A stretch of DNA of 64,000 bases, taken from assembly GCF_000282495.1 (NCBI RefSeq), contig NZ_AKJE01000108.1:1-64000 (forward strand). The letters run 5' to 3'. The notes beneath the pieces were generated by a model. It saw only the letters and a list, made by a program, of their open reading frames with translations. It was not told where the DNA came from and did no database searches. Shown one piece after another: positions 18,229 to 26,599 of the stretch; the stretch's first letter is position 1, and each line of letters begins with the position of its first letter. The position numbers were made by a program, and so were the translations under genes. The stretch is from Pseudomonas sp. GM79 (lineage in GTDB: Bacteria > Pseudomonadota > Gammaproteobacteria > Pseudomonadales > Pseudomonadaceae).

Positions 18229-18644
18229 TACAAGTCTTCCTGACGTTCACCGGGCAATGCGTACTGCACCCGTTGGTAGAACGGAAAGACGGTCGAGTAA
18301 CCGGGGATCGGTGCCTGCTCGGTACCACTCAAATGCGGATACACGTACAACACCAGATCGGGATTGGGCAGGCGCGGGAACAGGTTGCGGATCTCGTTCG
18401 CCGCTGTGCGCGTGTACGGTTCCTGGAGAGCCGCGGAGGCATCTGCCTGAGCCAGCGGGCGGCGTAACTGCTGCCGAGCCTCCAGCAGTTGCTGCTGAGT
18501 GCCTTGCGAACCGGCGCCGTTCCAGATGTCCAGCATGGTTTGCTCGCCATGGGGCAGCAGCGTGTCTTTGTCGGTGGAACACCCCGCCAGAACCCAGCAG
18601 AACACGCTAATCCAGGTCAGGCAGAGAGGCATGGTCTTTTTCAT
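18228..18644 (-). CDS. ICE conjugative-transfer lipoprotein (TIGR03751 type)
   Basis: 138 residues from the ATG at 18644. Signal peptide and lipobox (CWVLAGC, Cys near residue 19), then EPYTRTAANEIRNLFPRLPN and VYPHL, the hallmark of this small conserved lipoprotein. Probably a TraV-like outer-membrane core component (inference from position between the TraB-like protein and TraC). Its first 38 bases overlap the end of the TraB-like gene. Confidence 0.8.
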   Translation of the reverse strand: MKKTMPLCLTWISVFCWVLAGCSTDKDTLLPHGEQTMLDIWNGAGSQGTQQQLLEARQQLRRPLAQADASAALQEPYTRTAANEIRNLFPRLPNPDLVLYVYPHLSGTEQAPIPGYSTVFPFYQRVQYALPGERQEDL

Positions 18645-20124
18645 GGCGAACGCTCCGGCCCTTGGGCTCGTAGTCGATGGTGATCTCATGGTCGAGGTGC
18701 AGCGCGACCTGTGCGGCCGGTGGCACGTACACGGCAGCAAAGGCCTCGCCATACAGCTTGTTGACCCACTCGCGGATGTCGCTGACCCCACCACTGAGAA
18801 TTGCATTCAGTGCGCTATTGCCACTGCTGCTGGTGACCCCGAGCGTACCGCTGCCAGAACTGATCACACGACTGTTTTTCTGCTCATCCCCGAGCAAGGC
18901 GGCGACACCGGCGCCGGCCGCCGTGATGAGGCTCTGGCTACCGAGGTATTGCTGAGCGTTCGAGCGGCGCTCGCCGGCGATGCAAGGAATGCCATACGGA
19001 TCGGACAGGTAACCGAGTCCACCACGGATCTTGTCGGTGCTCGAGCTCTGGGCGGTGGTGGCATTGCGGGTGGCTACTGCCTTCGGCTGAGGCACTGTAC
19101 GGATGGTGCCATCGGTAAACACAAAGGTGATTGACTCGACCTGTCCGCGTACGCAAGACAGGGTCCAGTCACCGGACGCCGTGCCGCTCATTACGGCCCC
19201 CGCGACGTCCGGCAGGTCGATGCCATTGGCGGTCAGGTTCTCAGGGCCGACCAGCACCTTGAAGGGATAGGGATCATTCACGGTGCCGTCCACCGGCACT
19301 CGGCCGATCAGCGCGGTCATGGCGACCGAGCCCATCAGCGTAGCGTTTTCGGGGATGGTGTAGACCGGCTTCGCGCCTTCGGTACGATCAACGGATCGCG
19401 TGAGGTCATGCTCACCCTGGGTGACTGCGCGCAACTGTTTCTGGCTGCGATCAATGGCGTTATCGTTCAAGCCTTCCAGTGAGTTGAAGGCAGTAGGCAG
19501 ACTCAGTGCGGAGGCGGTCTTGGTTTTGCCTCGGGCGTTGGTGGACGGAGCATCCGAGGGTTCAATCCACTGCAGCGCATCATTGGCAGCATGCTGCCCT
19601 TCGAACTGAGCACCGTCGCCCGGCTCAAGCCCTAATCCGATTGGCATATCCTTGCCTTTGCCGGTCAGCCCCGACAACTGCTCCTGCAATTGCGTCAGCA
19701 GACCGCGAGCCTGGCGACTGTCTTGTTCCGCTTTGAGTCGGGCCTCATTGGCTTGTCGGCGGCCTTCATCAACTTGCTGGGTCACACTGCCAAGCGCGGT
19801 CTGGATGCGCGAATCAACACTGTTTTCCCGCTCGCGCAGGCGGTTGTTCTCCGTTTGCAGCGAATCGTTGTGTTTCTTCAGACCGAGCATGTCGCTGCGC
19901 ATGGCCTTCACCTGGCCGACCAGGGTGGCGACTGTGTCGCGTGGGGTATCGCCTGCAATGCCGAGCGACTTGGCTTGCTCGGCGGATAACTGAAGGTTGC
20001 CTTGATCGACCGGCTTCTCTGGAGAGGAACTACTGCCCCCCGCGACCCAGGTTTTCAGGATGATCAACACCACGGCCAATAGCGCAGCCGGTACCAGCCA
20101 TTTGAGCAAGGCGTTAGCTTTCAT
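18607..20124 (-). CDS. ICE TraB-like protein (PFL_4705 family)
   Basis: 505 residues from the ATG at 20124. A single N-terminal membrane anchor (LLKWLVPAALLAVVLIILKT), a coiled coil at about residues 70-150 (MLGLKKHNDSLQTENNRLRE), then a TraB/VirB10-like beta domain (VYTIPENATLMGSVAMTALI, RVPVDGTVNDPYPFKVLVG). In type IV secretion it would span the envelope as the core-complex scaffold. It matches TIGR03752 from memory. Overlaps the upstream gene by 11 bp. Confidence 0.85.
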   Translation of the reverse strand: MKANALLKWLVPAALLAVVLIILKTWVAGGSSSSPEKPVDQGNLQLSAEQAKSLGIAGDTPRDTVATLVGQVKAMRSDMLGLKKHNDSLQTENNRLRERENSVDSRIQTALGSVTQQVDEGRRQANEARLKAEQDSRQARGLLTQLQEQLSGLTGKGKDMPIGLGLEPGDGAQFEGQHAANDALQWIEPSDAPSTNARGKTKTASALSLPTAFNSLEGLNDNAIDRSQKQLRAVTQGEHDLTRSVDRTEGAKPVYTIPENATLMGSVAMTALIGRVPVDGTVNDPYPFKVLVGPENLTANGIDLPDVAGAVMSGTASGDWTLSCVRGQVESITFVFTDGTIRTVPQPKAVATRNATTAQSSSTDKIRGGLGYLSDPYGIPCIAGERRSNAQQYLGSQSLITAAGAGVAALLGDEQKNSRVISSGSGTLGVTSSSGNSALNAILSGGVSDIREWVNKLYGEAFAAVYVPPAAQVALHLDHEITIDYEPKGRSVRHEKDHASLPDLD

Positions 20125-20929
20125 TGTCAGCACCTCGCGCAATGGGCGGGGGTAACAGCACCGCATGTTCGAGGCCGGCACCGCGGGTGACGAGGTAGGC
20201 AATCGTGGTGTCTTCAGCACTGCCGACAGGTCCGAGGAAAGCATGCTGGAAGGCCGCGGCGAACAACTTGGCCTGAAGCCGACGCGGATCGAGTTGCACC
20301 ATCGCTGAACCACGGTTACGTAACTTCACCGCCGTTACCCAGTAATCACCGAGTCGCCAGGCGGCGATGGGCGTGCTGGACACGTTTTCGGTCGGCATGA
20401 GGGACGGCAGTTGGGTGCGCAGCGTGAGCGGGACGCGGCGTACACCGGGCAGGGACTCCACGGTGCGCAACGGCGCGTACAGGCTCTGTGCGGCGTAGCG
20501 CGTCAACGCGACCGGGATCGGCGTGCGTTCTGGAACAGCGGAGGTGCTCGATTCATCCTCGGTAGCTTGCACCGGAGCATTCTTGAGAATACGCACGGGC
20601 TCCAGTGGTTGATCGCCAGGGTTGGCCGCGACATCCAGCAGGATGATCTCGCCCGTCGCGACCGATTGCAGTTGTAATCGGGTCGGGGCAACGGCTTCCG
20701 ACGCGCGCAGGTACAGCGTGCCGCCGGTGGATTGCACGCGCAGCTTGCCTGCCAGGGTTGAAGGCACACCGACTCGAACAGCCTCATCGACAAAAACCAC
20801 CCGCTCCTGATTGATCACCAGCGGGACCGCGAGCGGTAGGCGTTCCCAGTGCATCAGCTCGACGGCCTGCGCTGCAGCTCCCCCTAGCATCAGTGCGACG
20901 GTGAGTCCCAGGGTCGACATCCGCTTCAT
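20114..20929 (-). CDS. ICE TraK-like secretin component (PFL_4704 family)
   Basis: 271 residues with a cleavable signal peptide (LGLTVALMLGGAAAQAVE). The rest is beta-rich (LPLAVPLVINQERVVFVDEA, LRVQSTGGTLYLRASEAV). The order relative to TraE-like and TraB-like genes supports a TraK/VirB9-like outer-membrane-complex role. It matches TIGR03749 from memory. Four-base overlap with the upstream gene. Confidence 0.82.
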   Translation of the reverse strand: MKRMSTLGLTVALMLGGAAAQAVELMHWERLPLAVPLVINQERVVFVDEAVRVGVPSTLAGKLRVQSTGGTLYLRASEAVAPTRLQLQSVATGEIILLDVAANPGDQPLEPVRILKNAPVQATEDESSTSAVPERTPIPVALTRYAAQSLYAPLRTVESLPGVRRVPLTLRTQLPSLMPTENVSSTPIAAWRLGDYWVTAVKLRNRGSAMVQLDPRRLQAKLFAAAFQHAFLGPVGSAEDTTIAYLVTRGAGLEHAVLLPPPIARGADNES

Positions 20930-21567
20930 GGCTCACCTCCAGGCAGGGAGATTTTTTGCGGAGTGCCCTGGTAGCAGTCCAGCGCCAGCCCCCACTTGTT
21001 GCGTTCTGGGTCCAGGTCGAAACGCACTACGCGTAATGGATAACGCACCACCACCCGCTTCACCGGTTCCGCGGCGTAATACTCATCGGCGTTGAGGTCG
21101 AGTTTGACGAGCCAGCTATCGCGATCTAGTTGCTTGACCCTAAGCTCCGGATCTTCGCTGTAACCTCGGCCCAGAATTTCGTAGACCCCACGCACTCGCT
21201 GGCGCAGCTCGCCGGCGGCCTTGCGGTACTCGTAGTCGCCGTCGAGGAAGGCCTTGCAGGCGGGCGTCAGGTAGGACTGCAAGCCATAGATGGCACGGCG
21301 ATAATCCTGCTCGCCATCCGAGGGCCAGCGGTTGAGTTGGCCAAAGATGTACAGGGCAAAGGCATACACATTCTCCGAGGGGATATCCCACCACTTGCGG
21401 GTGCTGCCCGAGCGCAGATCCGGGGGGACATGCACGGTCAGCTCGGTCGGTGCCGAGCGCCAGCCGTACCAGAGTCCGGCACAGAGCAGGGCGAGGACCA
21501 TTACTGCCAGACGCAGGCTGAAGATATGCGCCTGTTGGGCATCCACCTTGTTTCGAAATCGGCTCAT
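20926..21567 (-). CDS. ICE TraE-like protein (PFL_4703 family)
   Basis: 213 residues from the ATG at 21567 (the longer frame covers the upstream gene). One N-terminal membrane helix (LRLAVMVLALLCAGLWYGW), then a periplasmic domain with KWWDIPSENVYAFALYIFGQ and a conserved LxxRVRGVYEILGRGY. Corresponds to TIGR03746; the TraE/VirB8 role is inferred from size, topology and order. Confidence 0.82.
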   Translation of the reverse strand: MSRFRNKVDAQQAHIFSLRLAVMVLALLCAGLWYGWRSAPTELTVHVPPDLRSGSTRKWWDIPSENVYAFALYIFGQLNRWPSDGEQDYRRAIYGLQSYLTPACKAFLDGDYEYRKAAGELRQRVRGVYEILGRGYSEDPELRVKQLDRDSWLVKLDLNADEYYAAEPVKRVVVRYPLRVVRFDLDPERNKWGLALDCYQGTPQKISLPGGEP

Positions 21568-21977
21568 GGCTGACACCGTGAATGGGAAAGGCGCAGACGA
21601 CGTGAACGGCGAACCGTCCAGGCACCGGAGTGAAGGATCAAACTGCCGCGACCCAGGCGCCAACGGCTGGCGAGTATCCATTCGAGCTTGCGGTACAACC
21701 AGGTCTCGGGACGGGCCCGTTTGGCCCGACGCAGTAGCGTGCCACCGGCCAATAGCACCACGGCCATGCCTGTGATCGTGCTGGTTGGCGCCACGGCAAT
21801 TGAGGCGGTGGCGATCGCCAGAGGAACACCCAGCACCAGGCCGACGAGTGCGCCGGCACCGAGCGCGACCCACATCTCATCATTGGTCAAACCACGCAAT
21901 ACGGTAGGATCGCGATTAAGTCGCTCGGGCAGAAAAACCAAGGTGCCGTCGGCAAGGCGTTCGATAGTGTCGTTCAT
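21564..21977 (-). CDS. ICE TraL-like membrane protein (TIGR03750 type)
   Basis: 137 residues with two adjacent hydrophobic segments (WVALGAGALVGLVLGVPLAI, SIAVAPTSTITGMAVVLLAG) after a conserved N-terminus FLPERLNRDPTVLRGLTNDE. Topology and position fit TraL/VirB3. ATGA overlap with the TraE-like gene. Confidence 0.82.
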   Translation of the reverse strand: MNDTIERLADGTLVFLPERLNRDPTVLRGLTNDEMWVALGAGALVGLVLGVPLAIATASIAVAPTSTITGMAVVLLAGGTLLRRAKRARPETWLYRKLEWILASRWRLGRGSLILHSGAWTVRRSRRLRLSHSRCQP

Positions 21978-21984
21978 GGCGACC

Positions 21985-22356
21985 TCACAGAATTGCGGCA
22001 GCCTTGGTCAGGAACCAGATGATGATCACCACCAACAGAGCACCGATGCCGACCACCGCGCCGAGGTCCTTCCAAGTCTTGCGTTGGTTCTGCACGTCGG
22101 CATAGACGGTCAGCGAGTGCCAAGCTACGCCGAGAAAAGCGAGCAGGGCGATCAGCAGGCCGAGCAGGATGCCGCCGTCGTAGGCGTAGTTTTTGATCGT
22201 CTCGATCAACCCGGAACCTTCACCGCGTGAAGGAGCTTCCATAGTCGGTAGTTCGGCTAAAGCCAGGCTTGGGCCGAGCACCAGCAGCAGACCGATCAAG
22301 CGTTGGCTCGTACGATCACGCAGGTTGTTTTTCAGGGGGACAAGGCACTTGAGCAT
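21985..22356 (-). CDS. ICE membrane protein, pilin-like (PFL_4702 family)
   Basis: 123 residues from the ATG at 22356 (AGGAG nine bases upstream). A long signal-like segment (RLIGLLLVLGPSLALAELPT) and two further hydrophobic helices. This architecture resembles TraA/VirB2 pilins, though the identification with TIGR03745 is by position and composition. Confidence 0.78.
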   Translation of the reverse strand: MLKCLVPLKNNLRDRTSQRLIGLLLVLGPSLALAELPTMEAPSRGEGSGLIETIKNYAYDGGILLGLLIALLAFLGVAWHSLTVYADVQNQRKTWKDLGAVVGIGALLVVIIIWFLTKAAAIL

Positions 22357-22373
22357 GACGGCGATCTCCTGGT

Positions 22374-22613
22374 TTAGGAAAGGGTGAAGAACATCAGAAC
22401 CAACAACGCGAGCAACACGCGTGCAGTGCTGCCACCGAAGGCGCCGAAGCGCACACTGCCTGTCGCCCATCCCCGGTAAGCGGTCCACATCACCCAGGTA
22501 CACCAAAGCAAAGCCAGGACGAGAACCAGGGACAGCCACAGTGTCGAACTGCTCTGTGCCGAAAAGCCGGATGCGTTTTGGAACGCTGAAGTCTGAGCGT
22601 CAGTCATGCTCAT
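22374..22613 (-). CDS. ICE small membrane protein (PFL_4701 family)
   Basis: 79 residues. Two hydrophobic stretches (LWLSLVLVLALLWCTWVMW, VLLALLVLMFFTLS) flank GWATGSVRFGAFGGS. Corresponds to TIGR03758, which always lies between the RAQPRD protein and the pilin-like protein. Overlaps the RAQPRD gene by four bases. Confidence 0.8.
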   Translation of the reverse strand: MSMTDAQTSAFQNASGFSAQSSSTLWLSLVLVLALLWCTWVMWTAYRGWATGSVRFGAFGGSTARVLLALLVLMFFTLS

Positions 22614-22945
22614 GGCGAGGGCTCCGCAGGCGGAGTGTCAAGGCGATAATCACCGACCAGTTCAATGGGATCGCGGGGTTGCGCACGGGAAGGAAACAGA
22701 TAGCCCTGCACACCTTGGCGGATGTGCTGAATGTCTTGGGAGAGGCGGGGGTAGTCGAAGCGATAGCGATCGTCTAGTTGAGACGCGCTGGCTGCCTCAG
22801 CTCGTGTCGCAAGGCGTTCGATAATGTCGAGCTGCTGCTGGATCAGGATGAGCTGTTCCTGCTCATGAGCCGATGCGGCATAGCCGCTGCCATGAGCGAT
22901 GGCCAGTGAAAGGAGTAAAAAGCAGCGAAAGATGGTAGTTGGCAT
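22610..22945 (-). CDS. ICE RAQPRD-family protein
   Basis: 111 residues with a cleavable signal peptide (FLLLSLAIAHGSGYAAS). The diagnostic motif RAQPRD occurs near the C-terminus (FPSRAQPRDPIELV). It is the first gene of the mating-pair-formation operon running left to TraC. The region to its right is cargo on the opposite strand. Confidence 0.88.
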   Translation of the reverse strand: MPTTIFRCFLLLSLAIAHGSGYAASAHEQEQLILIQQQLDIIERLATRAEAASASQLDDRYRFDYPRLSQDIQHIRQGVQGYLFPSRAQPRDPIELVGDYRLDTPPAEPSP

Positions 22946-23050
22946 GATGCTGGCCCATATGGATCTGGGAGCAGAATCAAGTTAGAGGTCGAATTTTTCC
23001 GTAAGAAACCTGAGGTCTGATGAATCGCTTTTTCTGGGGAGGTACTGGAG

Positions 23051-23131
23051 ATGTTTACTTACAGCTATGTGGTCCTTCGATCTTTGATGGAGAGAGTGGT
23101 TGAGGCTCTAGGGAAATTCCACTCTCGATGA
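23051..23131 (+). CDS. Short ORF, 26 residues, first in the cargo array
   Basis: ATG preceded by GGGGAGG at good spacing; encodes MFTYSYVVLRSLMERVVEAL plus six residues. Not recognised. It may be a small protein or a chance frame. Confidence 0.3.
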   Translation: MFTYSYVVLRSLMERVVEALGKFHSR

Positions 23132-23140
23132 GCTTCATTG

Positions 23141-23293
23141 ATGACAATATCGTCACAACCCAAATTCCCATCACAGAATAGACGTGATGGATTTTGCTCA
23201 CCTTCCCAGTGGCCTGCTTATCCGTATGACGGATACAAAGCGGCCCTGGAAGAAGCAAAAAAGGCAGGCATGAGCAGAAAAACGGATTGTTGA
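23141..23293 (+). CDS. Short hypothetical ORF, 50 residues
   Basis: Frame MTISSQPKFPSQ…WPAYPYDGYKAALEEAKKAG…C; the Tyr/Pro segment and the helix AALEEAKKAG look protein-like. Ribosome site weak. It stops one base before hairpin repeat copy 1, the same arrangement as other genes in the array, and this is the main argument that it is real. Confidence 0.4.
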   Translation: MTISSQPKFPSQNRRDGFCSPSQWPAYPYDGYKAALEEAKKAGMSRKTDC

Positions 23294-23366
23294 GGGAAGG
23301 TGCCACACCCCAAGCCTCGCCATGCGGGGCCGAGGACGTAGAAGGACGCCCATTTTCGCGTCCACG
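23294..23366 (+). repeat. Two-hairpin intergenic repeat, copy 1
   Basis: Begins GGGAAGG directly after a stop codon. Hairpin 1: GCCTCGC-CAT-GCGGGGC; hairpin 2: GGACGC-CCATTTTC-GCGTCC (perfect 6 bp). Ends TCCACG. Sister copies are at 23857, 24986, 26242 and 28403. Confidence 0.75.
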
Positions 23367-23427
23367 AAAACAGACAAGGAATTATCCACCTTTACACCAT
23401 GTGTAAAGCCGGACTGAAAGGAAGCCT

Positions 23428-23475
23428 ATGCACGACAAAACAATCGAAGCCGCTGCCGAGAAGGTGAAACCATGA
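23428..23475 (+). CDS. 15-residue leader-like ORF
   Basis: AAAGGAAGCCT precedes ATG; the frame reads MHDKTIEAAAEKVKP and its TGA overlaps the next gene's ATG (ATGA). The coupling suggests translational control of the gene at 23472. Confidence 0.35.
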   Translation: MHDKTIEAAAEKVKP

Positions 23476-23762
23476 AAACGGAAGCCCCGAACATGCAACT
23501 TGGCGCTGATATGTGGTGGGCGCTTTCCGATACTTTCCATCAGACCGCCGCCGATAACTCGATAACCACAGCTGCCGATAAAGCCCAGCTTTGGTTGGGG
23601 TTCATGACTGCGGCCGCTGGTGAAATGACGGGCGGCATTGGTGTCGAGCATACCCAGGCGCTGCTACATATGATTGCCATGGGTTGCGGCGATGCTGCCA
23701 AGATAGCCTTGACCAAGCATGAAGCTGAGCGTGCCCGCGCCAGGCCCACCCTGACTTGGTGA
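23472..23762 (+). CDS. Hypothetical cargo protein, 96 residues
   Basis: Not recognised. Soluble, rich in Ala, Met and Trp (ADMWWALSDTFHQTAADNS, LHMIAMGCGDAAKIALTKHE), predicted mostly helical. Plus strand, opposite to the ICE backbone. Preceded by a short coupled ORF and followed by a 29-codon ORF. Confidence 0.6.
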   Translation: MKTEAPNMQLGADMWWALSDTFHQTAADNSITTAADKAQLWLGFMTAAAGEMTGGIGVEHTQALLHMIAMGCGDAAKIALTKHEAERARARPTLTW

Positions 23763-23766
23763 AGCC

Positions 23767-23856
23767 ATGAGCCCAATATCCAAGCCGGAGTTGATCGAGC
23801 ATTTAGTTGTCCTGGACGCAGCCAATGCGGCCTCCGGCGACCAAGTGCCGAATTAA
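23767..23856 (+). CDS. Short ORF, 29 residues
   Basis: MSPISKPELIEHLVVLDAAN plus nine residues. Begins four bases after the preceding stop and ends exactly where repeat copy 2 begins (TAA then GGGAAAAG). Possibly a small protein or the end of a degraded gene. Confidence 0.35.
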   Translation: MSPISKPELIEHLVVLDAANAASGDQVPN

Positions 23857-23940
23857 GGGAAAAGCCGCCTAGGTTCTCCCCAAGCCTCGCCGTAAAACGC
23901 GGGGCTGAGTCAGTAAAGAGCGCCAATTTTCGCGTTCCGT
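23857..23940 (+). repeat. Two-hairpin intergenic repeat, copy 2
   Basis: GGGAAAAGCCGCC start; hairpin 1 AGCCTCGC-cgtaaaac-GCGGGGCT (8 bp with one T-G pair); hairpin 2 AGCGC-caattttc-GCGTT. It ends 15 bp before the next start codon. Confidence 0.75.
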
Positions 23941-23955
23941 GATCGAGGGAATGAA

Positions 23956-24642
23956 ATGGACAGTGAAACGGATAGATTGCATTGCATGGCTATCCGGCAT
24001 GAGTATCTGCGGTGTAAGGACGCCTTTGAACTCTTCGTCGCGCAAGGTGAGTCCATCGTCCTGCAGGGGCATAGTCATCAGCGAGCGTACCGGGCCTACA
24101 ATGCCTATTCCAGCTTCATCCACCATCTGTATGAACTTTACATGGCCCTGTTTGCACGGGACCATCAAGTCGTGGACATCAAAAGTAGCCCTGGAATAAA
24201 AGCTTGGGTGAAAGACGAACAGGCCAAAAGGACTGGGGAGGAAAAGAGCAAAGTCGGTACTCATACGTACACTGATGCCGCACTGAATGAGCAGGTCTAC
24301 CTCCAGGCCAATCAGTGGCTATCCTGCATCGACAGAGGCACCGTCTCTGCCAAGGTGTACCCGCGCTCCCAATTTGAACGCATGCTACCTGTCGATCAGG
24401 ATTTCGGTCCCGCCTTTCGATCCATGCGGAACAAGATTGCCGGCCATGTAACTTATGAAAGGATTGAGCTGGTTAAGCTCACCGAGTTCTTCCAGAAGTA
24501 CCATCCCTACCTTTGCATGCTTTACAGAAATGTTGGTGGCAGCTCATTCGGACGCTACCTTGATACTGTACCTGACTTCGGAGAGGTGACGAGCTTCTTG
24601 GAAACCTGCATCCCGCCTTACCCGAACACCAAAGCCGAGTAA
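23956..24642 (+). CDS. Hypothetical protein with HEPN-like motif
   Basis: 228 residues, ATG at 23956 with GAGGGA upstream. No full-length family recognised. Near the C-terminal third it has FRSMRNKIAGHVTYERI: Arg158-Asn-x4-His164 fits the R-x(4-6)-H signature of HEPN ribonuclease domains common in abortive-infection and toxin-antitoxin proteins, and the surrounding sequence is helical. The assignment is motif-based. Followed after 18 bp by the acidic protein at 24661. Confidence 0.65.
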   Translation: MDSETDRLHCMAIRHEYLRCKDAFELFVAQGESIVLQGHSHQRAYRAYNAYSSFIHHLYELYMALFARDHQVVDIKSSPGIKAWVKDEQAKRTGEEKSKVGTHTYTDAALNEQVYLQANQWLSCIDRGTVSAKVYPRSQFERMLPVDQDFGPAFRSMRNKIAGHVTYERIELVKLTEFFQKYHPYLCMLYRNVGGSSFGRYLDTVPDFGEVTSFLETCIPPYPNTKAE

Positions 24643-24660
24643 TCACGGAAAAGCAGCCAA

Positions 24661-24981
24661 ATGAAAGCTATGACCAGATCGGATTTAATCGAATCAGTGC
24701 TTGCTGAAATGGATCGCGTCTGGGGCCCGGAGGGGTTCGGCGGTGAGAGTGAGGCATATGCGTGGCTGAAGGAGCACTTTGGGATATCGGAAGAGGAAGA
24801 CCTGCAATGGCAGGACGTGCTTTCGGATTGGGCCGGCAGCCTAGACGTAGATCTGGAGGATCTAGACGAGGCCGAAAAAGAGCGTGTGATAGCGTTTCTT
24901 CAGGACGACCCATCCGTTACGACATTCCTTGAAGCTTTGCTCCAGAGATATAAAAGCTCTGCCGCCAGATATCCTGGTTAA
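24661..24981 (+). CDS. Acidic hypothetical protein, 106 residues
   Basis: Strongly acidic (EEEDLQWQDVLSDW, VDLEDLDEAEKERV) and helical. Unrecognised. GGAAAAGCAGCCAA before the ATG resembles the first bases of the intergenic repeats. An acidic small partner beside a HEPN-like protein could be an antitoxin or immunity partner (speculative). Confidence 0.55.
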   Translation: MKAMTRSDLIESVLAEMDRVWGPEGFGGESEAYAWLKEHFGISEEEDLQWQDVLSDWAGSLDVDLEDLDEAEKERVIAFLQDDPSVTTFLEALLQRYKSSAARYPG

Positions 24982-24985
24982 GTTG

Positions 24986-25037
24986 AGGAAAGTCGCGACA
25001 CCAACAGCCCCCAGCCGGGGCTATGTCTAGCGACATC
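24986..25037 (+). repeat. Two-hairpin intergenic repeat, diverged copy 3
   Basis: GGAAAGTCGCGACACC start; hairpin 1 AGCCCC-cagcc-GGGGCT (25006-25022); hairpin 2 ATGTC-TAGC-GACAT (25023-25036). Primary sequence differs from the other copies but the start, order and folding are kept. Confidence 0.6.
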
Positions 25038-25075
25038 AAGTAGGAAAAACAAAGAAACGCTATGCGTAATCTAAT

Positions 25076-25336
25076 ATGCAAAGTTTTTATCCCAACTGTC
25101 CAGTGGATCTCCAGGATGAGTGTGTTGTTGAAATTTCTGCCGAACAACTCATAGTCAAGTACGTGCATAAGGGGAAGCTCGTCGAGTACATCGGAGTGGC
25201 GGAGGGTGAAGGGCACTACCTAATCAAGGGGCGTGGTTTCGAAGCAGAGGCGACCCTCCACCATAATGGGGGGCAGGATCCTGGAAGGGAGCTGGAAACA
25301 AGACCAACAATATGGGATGTGGCGGATCTACCTTGA
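25076..25336 (+). CDS. Hypothetical cargo protein, 86 residues
   Basis: Unrecognised. Beta-rich (ECVVEISAEQLIVKYVHKGK, EGHYLIKGRGFEAEATLHHN). The ATG at 25076 has no strong ribosome site. Intergenic repeat copy 3 lies 38 bp upstream. Confidence 0.55.
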   Translation: MQSFYPNCPVDLQDECVVEISAEQLIVKYVHKGKLVEYIGVAEGEGHYLIKGRGFEAEATLHHNGGQDPGRELETRPTIWDVADLP

Positions 25337-25416
25337 CTCGGAAGATTGACCTGCCAATTGCTGAAGTTTTCCTGACGAACCTCTACTGATCTATTAACGG
25401 AAAAAGGACAACAGAT

Positions 25417-26202
25417 ATGGAAGATGTTCGGGCAGTCGAGTTGTACGCTGAATTCCGAAGGAGTTACCAGACAAAACGGGTAACCACCTCTGTTACGAGC
25501 CTGGTCTTAGCTGGCGATCAGACGTTGCCCGCATTCCCGATGATGATGTACCACCATGCGGTCTCAGGCATTCTCCGGGAGATCTGGAGAAGCACGAATG
25601 ACTTCCAGCGTTGGATCAACATGCTCGCGGCCTGGGAGCCGATATACGATGCCTGCAATCAAGTTGAAAAGCTGATTATTCTAGGCGAACACATTGCGCC
25701 CATCGCCGCTCTGGTACTGGGCGCCCCACAAGCTCTGCGGGGCCGTATGATATTTGCGGCTGCAACCGGATGTGGTCATGCAAACTATCACTTGTCAGGC
25801 ACTCGGCCTGATCTGCAATGGAATGGCTCTGGCCATCTGACAATGAGTGTTGCGTCGCGGATTGGCCAGCCATGGGCGAATTGGCGGCAATTGGCCCCCA
25901 TCCTGGGCGAGTTGGGTAGAGGCTCAATCTCCGAAGACACGGATGACTACCGTAATCAACGGGAACATGGCCATCCCCGCAACATTGGAATGGGACTTAC
26001 GGCTTCCGTATCCGTGACGGAGGATGCTGGCGGCCGAAGCTGGGGTTTCGGTTCCAAGGAAGCAATACCGCTTGAAACGGTCATTAATGTCGCAGTGGGT
26101 CAACATGCAGTTGTCGTCAGGGCCTACGAAGCGCTCTGCGACCTTGCACATGAACAATTTGAGGCCCTGATGGTGTTTGGCCGAACCAACACCGCCACGT
26201 AG
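25417..26202 (+). CDS. Hypothetical protein with HEPN-like motif, 261 residues
   Basis: Not recognised over its length. Helical N-terminus. DDYRNQREHGHPRNIGMG contains Arg179-Asn-x3-His184, matching the R-x4-H motif of HEPN nucleases. C-terminal helices follow (VGQHAVVVRAYEALCDLAHE). ACGGAAAAAGGA precedes the ATG. It is the largest gene in the array and is followed by repeat copy 4. Confidence 0.65.
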   Translation: MEDVRAVELYAEFRRSYQTKRVTTSVTSLVLAGDQTLPAFPMMMYHHAVSGILREIWRSTNDFQRWINMLAAWEPIYDACNQVEKLIILGEHIAPIAALVLGAPQALRGRMIFAAATGCGHANYHLSGTRPDLQWNGSGHLTMSVASRIGQPWANWRQLAPILGELGRGSISEDTDDYRNQREHGHPRNIGMGLTASVSVTEDAGGRSWGFGSKEAIPLETVINVAVGQHAVVVRAYEALCDLAHEQFEALMVFGRTNTAT

Positions 26203-26241
26203 CAGCACAAGAACGACCTTGGCAAACACAACTGAATCCAC

Positions 26242-26316
26242 GGAAAAGCCGCTGCACCTCCAGTCCGCCATTGTCGCGGGCTAAGCCCGTAGAAAAGGGG
26301 CGCTTTTTGTTCCCGA
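26242..26316 (+). repeat. Two-hairpin intergenic repeat, copy 4
   Basis: CGGAAAAGCCGC start; hairpin 1 AGTCCGC-cattgtc-GCGGGCT (one T-G pair); the second hairpin is weaker (GGG…CCC around CGCTTTTTGTT). About 40 of the first 55 bases match copy 5. The next ATG is 20 bp on. Confidence 0.75.
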
Positions 26317-26335
26317 GAATCGAGCAGGTAACGGC

Positions 26336-26599
26336 ATGCCAGATAGTCACAAGATTGAAATCGCACCAGGTGGAACATTCCGGCGCCCTGCTGGACCATA
26401 TGACCTAAAGACCAGGCTCCCGCGCTATGAGGTTGATGTTTTGGCTGTTGACGCTGATGCCGGCCGACAGGTTGTAGTTGATTCGGAGATTATGGGCCGC
26501 GTCGAAAATTACACCTGGATCTGGAAAATCACTAACAAATCGACCTGGCCCGTGTTCATCACACTCAAGAAAGATGGAATTCCACATGCCACATTCTAA
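26336..26599 (+). CDS. Hypothetical cargo protein, 87 residues
   Basis: Unrecognised, beta-rich (YEVDVLAVDADAGRQVVVDS, TWIWKITNKSTWPVFITLKK). Its last 14 bases overlap the next gene's start, implying coupling. Preceded by repeat copy 4. Confidence 0.55.
   Translation: MPDSHKIEIAPGGTFRRPAGPYDLKTRLPRYEVDVLAVDADAGRQVVVDSEIMGRVENYTWIWKITNKSTWPVFITLKKDGIPHATF

Noticed and set aside
23055..23306. 83-codon minus-strand frame in the cargo region
   Set aside because: Runs through repeat copy 1 and opposite a more protein-like plus-strand frame; no ribosome site.
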